From positions 1 through 13,076 of the forward strand of contig QAMX01000082.1 in assembly GCA_003149835.1 (NCBI GenBank): a DNA stretch of 13,076 nt, read 5' to 3'. The notes below the pieces were generated by a model, which worked only from the letters and a program-made list of their open reading frames with translations, was not told the DNA's origin and did no database searches. Positions 1 through 6,367 of the stretch are shown piece after piece (within the stretch, counting starts at the first letter, position 1; every line of letters starts with the position of its first letter). Source of the stretch: Clostridiales bacterium (GTDB taxonomy: Bacteria > Bacillota > Clostridia > Oscillospirales > QAMX01). The translations under genes and the position numbers were made by a program.

Positions 1-1953
1 ATGAACGGTTCCGCGGTTGGAGCCGATCAATCTTTCGCCGCTGATCGCGTTATTGGCGGGGTACATCGGATTATTGAGGTCGGGCTCGGCCAGCGCCGAG
101 GCCGTCAGCGTGAGCGCGATATCGACATGTCCGGCGCAGGCGGCGAGCGTTGGATACTTCGCCGCCCAAAACTCGTTTGTCACCGGCTTGGCCTCAAAAC
201 GCTCCGCAAGCGTCGGAAGGCAATGCCGGAACCATTCGTCGAATGTGCGCGCGTCAAAGGCAAAGACGCGCCGGACGTTGATATGCGTGTTGTCATAGAT
301 GCGGTGATCGCGGCCGCCCCCGATCATCATCGACAGATCGGCCATGTTGACAAACAGATTCCCGTATATCTCGGCGCTGCTCATCGCGTCGTCGAGATAG
401 ACCCCCGAGGTCCATGAAGAGACGTTGGGAATGTCGTGAATGAAATTATAGCGGATGACATTGCCGCGGAACGTCCAGTCGCGGCCGCTGTAAATCACGC
501 CGGCGTCGCCGGTCTCATAGAGGATATTTTCAAACTCATTGCACTCGATCAGCATGTCGTTGCCCCAAAAAAGGATGGCGCTGTGCGGCAGATCGTGGAT
601 ATAATTGCCTGCCGCGCGCTGACCGACGCCGTTCATGGTAATCGCCGGCGTATAGGTTCGCACGACGCGCGAGGTGTTATAGATTTCACAGCCGACAACC
701 GCGTTGTTGCCCGGGCGCAGCGTTTCAAAATCGCCGCCGTCCAGCACAACGCCGCCGTGGCCGGTGTCAAAGATCGTACAGTTTTCAATCGTCACGCCGG
801 TACAGCCCGCGTCCACGGTGACCGCGTTCGTGCCGATGTTTTTCAGCGTACAGCCCGTCAGCGCACACGCCGAACTGTTTTCAAACGAAACCGCCGACTC
901 ATAACTCATGTCAAAGGTCAGGTTTTCAAGACGAATGTTTTCCGCGCCCGCAACGGCGACGAGCGGCGCGCGCAGCGCGGCCAGCCTGACCGTCCGGCCC
1001 GCCATCGGCGCGTCGGAATAGACGTAGATTACGCGCGCGGCGCGGTCGATATAGTATTCGCCCTCGCAGTCCAGCTCGCAGAGGAGATTCAATCCGTAGA
1101 ACTGCGCCGTCTCTCTTGCGCCATAGCTATGGGGATAAGCCGCCTCGATCAAGTTTTTTTCCGGGTCAATCGATTGAATTTTCAGGTTGGCGGCCGACCA
1201 GTCATAGTAATAGTAGCCGTAGAGAAAAGCGTCGTCCTCCTGCGCCCAGCGGTCGATGCGCTCGTCGTCGTATCCAAAAATCGGACTTTCCTGGAAAATA
1301 TAATCCTCCGGCGCGACATATTCCGCCGTCCCCGGAGCGTACTGATTGCTGTTCTCACTCGGCGAAAAACCGCCGCGTTCAATCCAAGCCGGACGTATAA
1401 ACGCTTCTGCGGCGTCGGCATTGGGCCAGCGCGCCGGCACGCAGAGCGTCGCGTCGAACATTACCGTCGGCGCCGGCGGTTCAGCGGGCTGTCCCGGAAT
1501 CTCGCGCGGGATCGCGCCTAAGTCGATCGAATCGTCCTCGATTGAATAAGCCCAGACCTTGCCTGCCGCCCCCTCTGCCAGCCGATCCAAATTTTCCGCC
1601 AAATGAAACAGGCTGCCGTCGAAAGCTGTCGCGCCGGTCAAAACGACCGTTTCGCCGGGGTACGCCGCGTAAACCGTATCGGAATCGGCCTCTGAGAGCA
1701 CGAAGCTCTCTTCGAGAGAATATGTGCCGCCGCGAAGATAGACCGTCGCCGCTTTCCCGTTTCTCTCGGCGCGCAGCTTGTCTCTCGCCGCCGCCAGCGT
1801 CCGCAGCGGGCGCTCCATTGAACCGTCGCCGGAATCGTCGCCGTCCGACGAGACATAGATTTCAAAGCGCCGCGGCTGTTCCGGCACACTCTCTCCGGCG
1901 CATCCGCCCATTAGCGCCGCCGCCAGCAGCAGCGGCAAAAGGCGTTTTCTCAT
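1..1953 (-). CDS. Secreted right-handed parallel beta-helix lipoprotein, possibly polysaccharide-active (C-terminus cut by window edge)
   Basis: The frame is open from an ATG at 1953 to the window edge, giving 651 residues with no stop, so the C-terminus is missing. A GGAGG site lies just upstream. Residues 1-18 form a short basic and hydrophobic signal ending in GGC, a plausible but imperfect lipobox with Met at -3, so lipid anchoring at Cys18 is probable. Residues 31-80 carry the entry motif of secreted beta-helix proteins (YVSSDGDDSGDG, then a TLAAARDKL helix, then LRGGTY). A region of less clear fold spans about 110-330. From about 335, Asn/Gly-rich coils repeat with strings such as IENCTIF and NYIHDLP. 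Conserved-looking acidic sites are TGDAG (481-485), GRDW (490-493) and VYLDDAMS (518-525). From memory these resemble GH141-type and related carbohydrate-active beta-helix proteins. The substrate is unknown and the enzyme class is inferred. The gene stands alone with its own promoter. Confidence 0.88.
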   Translation of the reverse strand, partial: MRKRLLPLLLAAALMGGCAGESVPEQPRRFEIYVSSDGDDSGDGSMERPLRTLAAARDKLRAERNGKAATVYLRGGTYSLEESFVLSEADSDTVYAAYPGETVVLTGATAFDGSLFHLAENLDRLAEGAAGKVWAYSIEDDSIDLGAIPREIPGQPAEPPAPTVMFDATLCVPARWPNADAAEAFIRPAWIERGGFSPSENSNQYAPGTAEYVAPEDYIFQESPIFGYDDERIDRWAQEDDAFLYGYYYYDWSAANLKIQSIDPEKNLIEAAYPHSYGARETAQFYGLNLLCELDCEGEYYIDRAARVIYVYSDAPMAGRTVRLAALRAPLVAVAGAENIRLENLTFDMSYESAVSFENSSACALTGCTLKNIGTNAVTVDAGCTGVTIENCTIFDTGHGGVVLDGGDFETLRPGNNAVVGCEIYNTSRVVRTYTPAITMNGVGQRAAGNYIHDLPHSAILFWGNDMLIECNEFENILYETGDAGVIYSGRDWTFRGNVIRYNFIHDIPNVSSWTSGVYLDDAMSSAEIYGNLFVNMADLSMMIGGGRDHRIYDNTHINVRRVFAFDARTFDEWFRHCLPTLAERFEAKPVTNEFWAAKYPTLAACAGHVDIALTLTASALAEPDLNNPMYPANNAISGERLIGSNRGTVH

Positions 1954-2025
1954 ACCCTTCTCCTCCCTATCGCGTCTGAATCGCGGCCCGAAAACCGGCG
2001 CAGCCGTTTTCCGAAGACCGGATTT

Positions 2026-2054
2026 AGCATATCACATCGCTACCGCCCTGTCAA
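2026..2054 (-). promoter_or_regulatory. Sigma-A type promoter of the beta-helix lipoprotein gene
   Basis: On the minus strand TTGACA (2054-2049) is followed by exactly 17 bases and then TATGCT (2031-2026). The -35 is perfect and the -10 matches the consensus at four of six positions with ideal spacing. Transcription would begin near 2019 and leave a leader of about 65 nt before the ATG at 1953. That leader contains a bulged hairpin at 1990-2011 (outer stem GAAAAC/GTTTTC, inner GGC/GCC, loop TGC). Confidence 0.8.
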
Positions 2055-2074
2055 GGAGCTTTTTTCCGCCGCTC

Positions 2075-2118
2075 CGTATCTGCTCAGCGGCCTTCCGGCG
2101 CTCAGATGGACAGATACG
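2075..2118. repeat. Inverted repeat CGTATCTG / CAGATACG upstream of the beta-helix gene promoter
   Basis: An 8-base perfect inverted repeat (2075-2082 and 2111-2118) encloses a smaller bulged hairpin with a TTCC loop (AGCG-G-CC / GG-CGCT, 2086-2102). It sits about 20 bases upstream of the -35 box of the beta-helix gene promoter, outside the predicted transcript, so a protein-binding operator is more likely than an RNA structure. No regulator is known. The rest of the gene-free stretch 1954-2335 holds only the promoter, the leader hairpin and the alr terminator; nothing coding is apparent in 2119-2256. Confidence 0.4.
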
Positions 2119-2249
2119 CGCATGGGTGTTTGGGAGCCAGTGCGCCAAAAGCGGCATACGGCTTTACGGTATAGGCGCTTTTATGCGGTCATCTTTCTTC
2201 TCTTCATTGAAAAACCCGTTTCTCGAAACTCCGGCCGCGCCGCAACAGA

Positions 2250-2286
2250 TCAAAACAGAGCGCGGCATTGTCAAAAGCCGCGCTCT
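2250..2286 (-). terminator. Rho-independent terminator of the acpS-alr operon
   Basis: A perfect 10-bp stem (AGAGCGCGGC at 2257-2266 pairing with 2277-2286) with a 10-nt loop lies about 50 nt past the alr stop. On the minus strand it is followed by TGTTTTGATC, an imperfect U tract. On the plus strand it is followed by TACATTTTC, so it may also stop transcription coming the other way. Confidence 0.75.
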
Positions 2287-2335
2287 TACATTTTCAAGCC
2301 TTGAACCGCCGCGGGGTTCGCGTGTTCCGGCACAA

Positions 2336-3529
2336 TCAGGCCGTCGTCAGCCTGGTGGCGCTGATTTCCTGCCCGTCTTTGATATAGACGCGCGCGACGC
2401 GCCTGCCGATACAGCAGATGAGCTCATAGCCGATCGTCCCCGCCAGCGCCGCGACCGTCTCGGCCGGAATCCAGTCGTCTTCCGTTTTGCCGAACAGCAA
2501 TACCTCGTTGCCTTCGTCGGCATGGCAGCCGCTGACGTCGATCATCGTCATGTCCATGCAGACCTTGCCGATGATTGCCGCTCTTTTTCCTGCGACGCCG
2601 ACCGTGCCGCGCCCTGACAGCAGCCGCGGATATCCGTCGGCATAGCCGACGGGGACTACGGCGATATCGGCGTCGCGCTCCAATACATGCGCGCCGTAGC
2701 TGATGGTGTCGCCCTTCTGAAAGCGCCGTTTCTGGACAAGCGTCGTTTTCAGCGTCATGACCGGTTCCAGCCGGCAGCGCCGCGCCAGCGCGCCATGCGG
2801 CTCGTTGTCGGGGCTGAGACCATACAGCGAAATGCCCGCCCGCACCATGTCGCAGGCATATTCCCCGTGCAGCGCGGCCGCCGCGCTGTTGGAACAGTGG
2901 CAGAGGCCCGAATCCACGCCCATCTCCGCGAGGCGGGCGCGCAGCTGCGAAAACAGCGCGAACTGCCGGGCGGACAGCGCGTCGTCCGGTTCGTCGGCGG
3001 TCGCAAAATGGGTGAACATCCCGGCGATGCGCAGGTTGGGCAGGGCGGCAATCCGGGCGATTTCCTCCGCAGCCAGCGGGACGGACGCCGCGTCGGAAAC
3101 GCGGATGCCCAGCCGCCCCATGCCTGTGTCGGCCTTGATGTGCACCGAAACCGTCCCGCCGACCAGGCCGGCCTCCTCGGAAAGCCGCCGCGCGCTTTCA
3201 AACGAAGAGACGGAGGTCTCAATCCGTTCCCGGATCAGCACATCCGTCCATGCCGCCGGCGCGCCGCCGAGCACAAGAATCGGCGCCCGTACGCCGCTTT
3301 GCCGCAGAACCACGGCCTCTTCAATGTTGGAGACGGCAAACGCGTCGCTGCCGAAACGCTCCAGCTCCGGCGCGACGACGGCCGCGCCGTGGCCGTAGGC
3401 GTCCGCTTTGACGACGGACATGATTTTGACGCCGGCAGGCAGCCGCGCTCTGAGCGTTTCAAAATTGGATTTTAAGCGGTCAAGGCTGATTTCAGCCCAT
3501 GTTCTCTTTAAATAACCGTGTTCAGGCAT
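2336..3529 (-). CDS. alr: Alanine racemase
   Basis: PLP-dependent racemase interconverting L- and D-alanine in the cytoplasm, supplying D-Ala for peptidoglycan. The 397 residues are a normal length for the family. The PLP-binding lysine is K41 in VVKADAYGHG (39-48). The second catalytic base is Y278 in ISYGAH. Other family blocks are GMGRLGIR (136-143), VGYADGYPR (294-302) and the MDMTMIDVS block (325-333). The N-terminal TIM barrel is followed by the C-terminal beta domain from about residue 250. The ATG at 3529 is supported by an AGAGGAA site (3546-3540) that overlaps the TAG stop of the preceding lipoprotein gene, which suggests translational coupling; the intergenic gap is 15 nt. It is the last gene of a five-gene operon and is followed by a terminator. 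Because it adjoins a GerS-like gene it may, like alr2 of C. difficile, be linked to spores, but a housekeeping role is equally possible. Confidence 0.97.
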   Translation of the reverse strand: MPEHGYLKRTWAEISLDRLKSNFETLRARLPAGVKIMSVVKADAYGHGAAVVAPELERFGSDAFAVSNIEEAVVLRQSGVRAPILVLGGAPAAWTDVLIRERIETSVSSFESARRLSEEAGLVGGTVSVHIKADTGMGRLGIRVSDAASVPLAAEEIARIAALPNLRIAGMFTHFATADEPDDALSARQFALFSQLRARLAEMGVDSGLCHCSNSAAAALHGEYACDMVRAGISLYGLSPDNEPHGALARRCRLEPVMTLKTTLVQKRRFQKGDTISYGAHVLERDADIAVVPVGYADGYPRLLSGRGTVGVAGKRAAIIGKVCMDMTMIDVSGCHADEGNEVLLFGKTEDDWIPAETVAALAGTIGYELICCIGRRVARVYIKDGQEISATRLTTA

Positions 3530-3544
3530 ATCTATCTGGTTCCT

Positions 3545-4132
3545 CTAATCCTCTGTTCCAGTCAGCTCGCTGTCGCTGAAAGCGAGCGTCATCACGCATT
3601 TCCCGCCGCTGAAGCTCTCCGAACGGCAAGGTTCGAGCGTGTCCTTGGCAAAATACGTCCGATGCGTCAGCTCCTCGCCGGTGAGCACCGAGACGACCGT
3701 ATAGACGACGTATTCCGCGCCGTCCTCCTTTTCCGTCCCGACCGATTCGGCAAACCCGTCCTTCCATGTCATGAAGACGTCGCAGAGGAGCTTGACCGGC
3801 GACACGCCCGTTCCGTCCAGCGATGCTGGCGCGAAAACAGCGCCGTCGTATGTAATCTCCATTTTTTCCGCGCCGACCCGCACGCTCAGCCCCGCGAGGA
3901 CGACCGGCTCGATCACAGTCATCAAATGTCCGCCGGCGGCGCTGTATTCATAGGCGATCCGGTAATCCGATACCGTTTCCCCGTGATCCATGCGCGCTTC
4001 CACCGTGGCCGAATAGGCCGCTGCGCCCGCGTATTTGGCGTTGATCTTTTCGTTCAAGTCCGCATCCCGCACGCTGCCGCATGCCGAGAGCGTCATCATC
4101 AGTGCGCAAATCAGACAGACAAATTTGCGCAT
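3545..4132 (-). CDS. GerS-like small lipoprotein (LolA-type fold predicted), upstream of alr
   Basis: A 195-residue exported lipoprotein. The signal peptide MRKF plus a hydrophobic stretch ends in a clean lipobox LSAC, with the lipidated cysteine at position 18. The mature part is about 177 residues of alternating strands (for example YSATVEARM at 40-48, KMEITYDGAVF at 90-100, YVVYTVVSV at 141-149) ending in acidic residues, with no catalytic motif. This is consistent with the lipid-binding half-barrel of LolA-like proteins. The main clue is position: it sits directly before alr and after acpS and the nnr gene, like GerS in C. difficile and, loosely, the larger lipoprotein YdcC in Bacillus subtilis. 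GerS partners the amidase CwlD to make muramic-delta-lactam in the spore cortex. That function is inferred here from context, size and the lipobox. Its GGAGGG site is close to the ATG at 4132. Confidence 0.85.
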   Translation of the reverse strand: MRKFVCLICALMMTLSACGSVRDADLNEKINAKYAGAAAYSATVEARMDHGETVSDYRIAYEYSAAGGHLMTVIEPVVLAGLSVRVGAEKMEITYDGAVFAPASLDGTGVSPVKLLCDVFMTWKDGFAESVGTEKEDGAEYVVYTVVSVLTGEELTHRTYFAKDTLEPCRSESFSGGKCVMTLAFSDSELTGTED

Positions 4133-4217
4133 ATTTCCCTCCGTCGCCGTTCATCGCGGAGCTGCGGGCGCGCCGAAACAAAACCGCCCTCCGCTTCAAA
4201 AACAGCCCTTCGTATTT

Positions 4218-5099
4218 TTAACCGCCGCGGCAGCGGTAAAACGCCCGCGGCAGCAGCCGGAGCATATCCGTCGGCGTCATGCCGATTTCGCCCTGTACCG
4301 CGCGCGCCATGTCGCCGGCCAGCCCGTGAATGTACGCGCCCGCGGCGGCCGCCTCGAACGGCGGAATTCCCTGCGCCGCCAGCGCGACGATGATCCCCGC
4401 CAGCACGTCGCCGCTGCCGCCGCGCGCCATACCGGCGTTTCCCGTCGTGTTGACGCATACGCGTCCGGCTTTGTCAGCCGTCACCGTGACGTGCCCCTTC
4501 ATCACCAGCGTCGCGCCGAGCGTCCGGGCGATGCGGACAGCCGCAGCCGTCCTCTCCTCGCCCGCCCGTACCGGCGCTTCGCCGAGCAGGCGGGTCAGCT
4601 CCCCGTCATGCGGAGTCAGAATCACTTCCGCCTGCGCAGCCGCTATCTTATCTTTATGCGCGCAGAGCGCGTTTATGCCGTCCGCATCGAGGACGACGGG
4701 CGCTTTTGCGGCCGCCAGCATGGACAGCACGACCGGCTCAACCTCCCGGCCGCGGCCAAGCCCGCAGCCGATCAGCAGCGCGTCCGCCCGCTCTGCGCGC
4801 CCGCGGAGCTCATCCAGCGCCGCGGCCGCAACCGTCCCGTCTTCCAGACAGGCCGCCGGATGAACCATCGCCTCATTCAGCTTGGCCGCTGCGATCGGAT
4901 AGATCGCCGACGGGACGGCGAGATCGACCAGTCCGGCGCCGCTCCGCACCGCGCTTTCCGCCGCAAAGTAAGCAGCGCCCGTAAAACCCGTGGCTCCGCA
5001 GAGCAAAAACGCCCGGCCGTAATCGCCTTTATGCGTATCCTGCCGCCGCGGCGGCAAAACGCGCCGGATCATCGCCTCATCCGCTGTGAGCATCTTCAC
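4218..5099 (-). CDS. nnrD: ADP-dependent NAD(P)H-hydrate dehydratase (stand-alone CARKD domain)
   Basis: A cytoplasmic repair enzyme that dehydrates damaged NADHX and NADPHX back to NADH and NADPH using ADP. The 293 residues form one ribokinase-like CARKD domain. Visible blocks are KGDYGRAFLLCGATGFTGA (24-42), VRSGAGLV (51-58), LDADGIN (137-143), TPHDGE (162-167, usually TPHPGE) and TGNAGMARGGSGDVLAG (219-235), where D231 is the expected catalytic aspartate and Ser replaces the usual Thr in GTGD. The N-terminal epimerase domain (NnrE) found in the bifunctional fusion is absent, so the epimerase must lie elsewhere or be missing. The start is GTG at 5099, chosen because GGGAGG (5113-5108) lies 8 nt ahead; an ATG two codons later is 14 nt away. 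The gene overlaps the end of acpS by 23 nt, so the two are probably coupled in translation. Confidence 0.93.
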   Translation of the reverse strand: MKMLTADEAMIRRVLPPRRQDTHKGDYGRAFLLCGATGFTGAAYFAAESAVRSGAGLVDLAVPSAIYPIAAAKLNEAMVHPAACLEDGTVAAAALDELRGRAERADALLIGCGLGRGREVEPVVLSMLAAAKAPVVLDADGINALCAHKDKIAAAQAEVILTPHDGELTRLLGEAPVRAGEERTAAAVRIARTLGATLVMKGHVTVTADKAGRVCVNTTGNAGMARGGSGDVLAGIIVALAAQGIPPFEAAAAGAYIHGLAGDMARAVQGEIGMTPTDMLRLLPRAFYRCRGG

Positions 5100-5520
5100 A
5101 GGCGCCGCCTCCCTGAACCGCCGCAGGCGGCTCGTCCTCCCCGGCCGCTTCGCCGGTATTTTTATACGCCAGCACCGTGGCGACGGCGTAATGAGCGCTG
5201 TGCGAAAGCGAAACCGACAGCGTCAGATCCGCATACAGCTTTCCCATGCTGCCGCCGAGCGCCAGATAAGGCTGGCCGCGCTCGTTGTGCAGCACTTCAA
5301 TCTCGGGAAGCGTGTTGACCGTAATCCCCGTTCCAACCGCCTTTCCGAAAGCCTCCTTGGCGCAGAACGCAGCGGCGGCGCTCTCGGCGGCGGCCCCGCC
5401 GCGCGCGGCGAAATAGGCGCGCTCCCGCTCGGTAAAGCAGCGCTTCATCATGCGCTTGTCTTGCAGCACCCGCTCAAAACGCGCAATCTCCTCAATATCC
5501 GTTCCAACTGCCAAAAACAT
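5077..5520 (-). CDS. acpS: Holo-[acyl-carrier-protein] synthase
   Basis: A cytoplasmic phosphopantetheinyl transferase that moves 4'-phosphopantetheine from CoA to a serine of apo-ACP and so switches on fatty acid synthesis. Family signatures are clear: VGTDIEEIARF (5-15) with magnesium ligand D8, FCAKEAFGKAVGTGI (52-66) with magnesium ligand E56, and SLSHSAHYAVATV (104-116). The family usually ends near residue 120. Here 147 residues include an Ala/Gly/Glu-rich tail of about 27 residues (121-147), part of which overlaps the start of nnrD. The ATG at 5520 follows a strong AAAGGAGG site 11 nt upstream and lies 24 nt after the stop of the preceding gene, so this gene belongs to the same operon. 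Confidence 0.96.
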   Translation of the reverse strand: MFLAVGTDIEEIARFERVLQDKRMMKRCFTERERAYFAARGGAAAESAAAAFCAKEAFGKAVGTGITVNTLPEIEVLHNERGQPYLALGGSMGKLYADLTLSVSLSHSAHYAVATVLAYKNTGEAAGEDEPPAAVQGGGACEDAHSG

Positions 5521-5544
5521 CGCCTGCGCCGCCTCCTTTCTAGC

Positions 5545-6057
5545 CTATTCCCGATAGACCCGCGGGATCAGCTGCCGAATGCTCGCGCGCATTTTTTTGC
5601 CGGGCTCAAAAATCAGCAGCGTTCGCTTTTCCCCGTCGCGGAACACCGCGAACCAGCGCTTCGTCGACTTCGGACTGCTCGACGCGTCGATCCGTTTTGC
5701 GACCGTCGAATCCTCAAACTCCCGCTTATATTCATCCCGCACCGGCGCGAAGATCTCGAAGCTACGCACATTGACGCTGAGCAGCTGTTTGCGCCGCTCC
5801 CGCGCCGTGATTTTATCCACATCCAGTTCGTCGTTGGTGAGGATATATTCAAACTCCACCTCGAACTGTTTATAGGCGAAATAAACGCCGACGCCGACGC
5901 CGAGCACAATCAAAAGGCTCATGATGCCCACATACATAAAAGACACGGTCATGATCGCGATCGCCGCTGCGCCGATCGCGCCTTTCAGGAGCGTATCCCG
6001 CGTGTCCGGCAGTTTTCTGACTAACTTTTCATTGAATATATCGCCTGTTTTTTCCAT
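5545..6057 (-). CDS. Two-helix membrane protein of unknown function (DUF6106-like from memory), first gene of operon
   Basis: A 170-residue protein. Residues 22-62 are hydrophobic and glycine/alanine-rich, long enough for two membrane helices with a tight turn. The short N-terminus and the soluble C-terminal part of about 105 residues would lie on the same, probably cytoplasmic, side. The C-terminal part begins FEVEFEYILTNDELDVDKI (65-83) and continues through ARERRKQLLSV, FEIFAPV and RWFAVFRDG to LIFEPGKKM. This strand pattern is reminiscent of membrane-anchored PH-like domains. From memory it matches a Clostridia family named DUF6106, which has no established function. The ATG at 6057 has an AGGTGA site. 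It is the promoter-proximal gene and acpS follows after 24 nt. I do not assign a function. Confidence 0.8.
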   Translation of the reverse strand: MEKTGDIFNEKLVRKLPDTRDTLLKGAIGAAAIAIMTVSFMYVGIMSLLIVLGVGVGVYFAYKQFEVEFEYILTNDELDVDKITARERRKQLLSVNVRSFEIFAPVRDEYKREFEDSTVAKRIDASSSPKSTKRWFAVFRDGEKRTLLIFEPGKKMRASIRQLIPRVYRE

Positions 6058-6060
6058 TCC

Positions 6061-6172
6061 GAATCACCTTTGGCCAAAGCCTGGCCCCTTTTCAAAATCA
6101 TCTGGATTTGCGCCGGATCAGCGGCGCAAACACCCTGTTTTCCGCGTCCGCAAGCCGTTGCGGAAAGATATT
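6061..6172 (-). promoter_or_regulatory. Hairpin-rich 5' leader of the acpS-alr operon
   Basis: Between the predicted transcription start (about 6172) and the first gene, the roughly 115-nt leader carries three inverted repeats. These are TCCGCAA/TTGCGGA with a 4-nt loop (6147-6164), TTTGCGCCG/CGGCGCAAA with a 6-nt loop (6107-6130), and the palindrome CTTTGGCCAAAG (6068-6079), which reaches into the ribosome binding site. I recognise no riboswitch or T-box class. The second stem is followed on the minus strand by TCCAGATGATTTTG, without a proper U run. Confidence 0.35.
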
Positions 6173-6178
6173 GGATAT

Positions 6179-6207
6179 ATTATACCACACTTCCCACCCC
6201 TTTTCAA
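6179..6207 (-). promoter_or_regulatory. Sigma-A type promoter of the five-gene acpS-alr operon
   Basis: On the minus strand TTGAAA (6207-6202), 17 bases, then TATAAT (6184-6179): a perfect -10, a five-of-six -35 and optimal spacing. It lies in the divergent 307-nt region 6058-6364, which otherwise holds the operon leader, the paired 10-mer and the MATE gene start region. Confidence 0.85.
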
Positions 6208-6212
6208 TTTCC

Positions 6213-6314
6213 GCCTGTAAACTTTTCACGGCAATCCGGTGCGTTCGACTATGGAAAAGATTTTTCTCCGAATCCGCGTCTATTTTGTCCAATCTGCCAC
6301 TACTGTTTACAGGC
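6213..6314. repeat. Paired 10-mer GCCTGTAAAC ... GTTTACAGGC flanking the divergent promoter region
   Basis: A perfect 10-base inverted repeat with arms at 6213-6222 and 6305-6314, separated by 82 nt. Read toward each divergent gene, both arms are GTTTACAGGC. One arm lies 5 nt upstream of the operon -35 box; the other lies about 50 nt upstream of the MATE start codon. The left arm is outside the predicted operon transcript, which favours two binding sites for one DNA-binding regulator rather than an RNA stem. Confidence 0.5.
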
Positions 6315-6335
6315 TAAATCATGTAAAATTATCAG
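6306..6335 (+). promoter_or_regulatory. Weak candidate promoter for the MATE transporter gene
   Basis: Two readings are possible. TTTACA (6306-6311) may pair with TATCAG (6330-6335) over an 18-base spacer. Alternatively, TAAAAT (6324-6329) may be the -10 with a poor -35 near 6301, which would place the 10-mer box between -35 and -10. Neither is convincing without an activator or start-site data. Confidence 0.3.
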
Positions 6336-6350
6336 AAAAAGAAAGAATGC

Positions 6351-6367
6351 GAAGGTAAAAGAATTTG
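6351..6367 (+). promoter_or_regulatory. Ribosome binding site and TTG start of the MATE gene
   Basis: GAAGGT (6351-6356) lies 8 nt before TTG (6365-6367). An in-frame TAA at 6356-6358 rules out any longer reading, including the in-frame ATG at 6347. The protein predicted from TTG begins with the usual MATE N-terminal pattern. Confidence 0.7.

Noticed and set aside
436..1521. A 361-codon open frame on the plus strand opposite the beta-helix gene
   Set aside because: It reads the same triplets in reverse, is Arg/Val/Ala-rich without any domain, has no ribosome binding site, and the minus frame gives a clear secreted protein. GC-rich third positions create such antisense frames.
2122..2617. Short plus-strand open frames starting in the gap right of the beta-helix gene
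   Set aside because: They run through the alr terminator or into alr, lack a ribosome binding site and show no recognisable sequence.
4133..4217. A sporulation sigma-E promoter in the 85-nt gap before the GerS-like gene
   Set aside because: I looked for the usual -35 ATA-type and -10 CATAC-type boxes and found no acceptable pair at correct spacing.
4035..5318. A 427-codon plus-strand open frame across nnrD and part of acpS
   Set aside because: It spans two well-identified genes on the other strand and encodes a low-complexity Arg/Pro-rich sequence.
6213..6314. The paired 10-mer as terminal repeats of a miniature transposable element
   Set aside because: No direct repeat flanks the arms (outer sequences TTTCC and TAAAT) and the interior shows nothing transposon-like. 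Position relative to both promoters fits regulatory sites better.
6213..6314. The same repeat as a BirA (biotin) operator, whose half-sites also contain TGTAAAC/GTTTACA
   Set aside because: BirA half-sites are separated by roughly 14-16 bases, here by 82, and no biotin gene is nearby.
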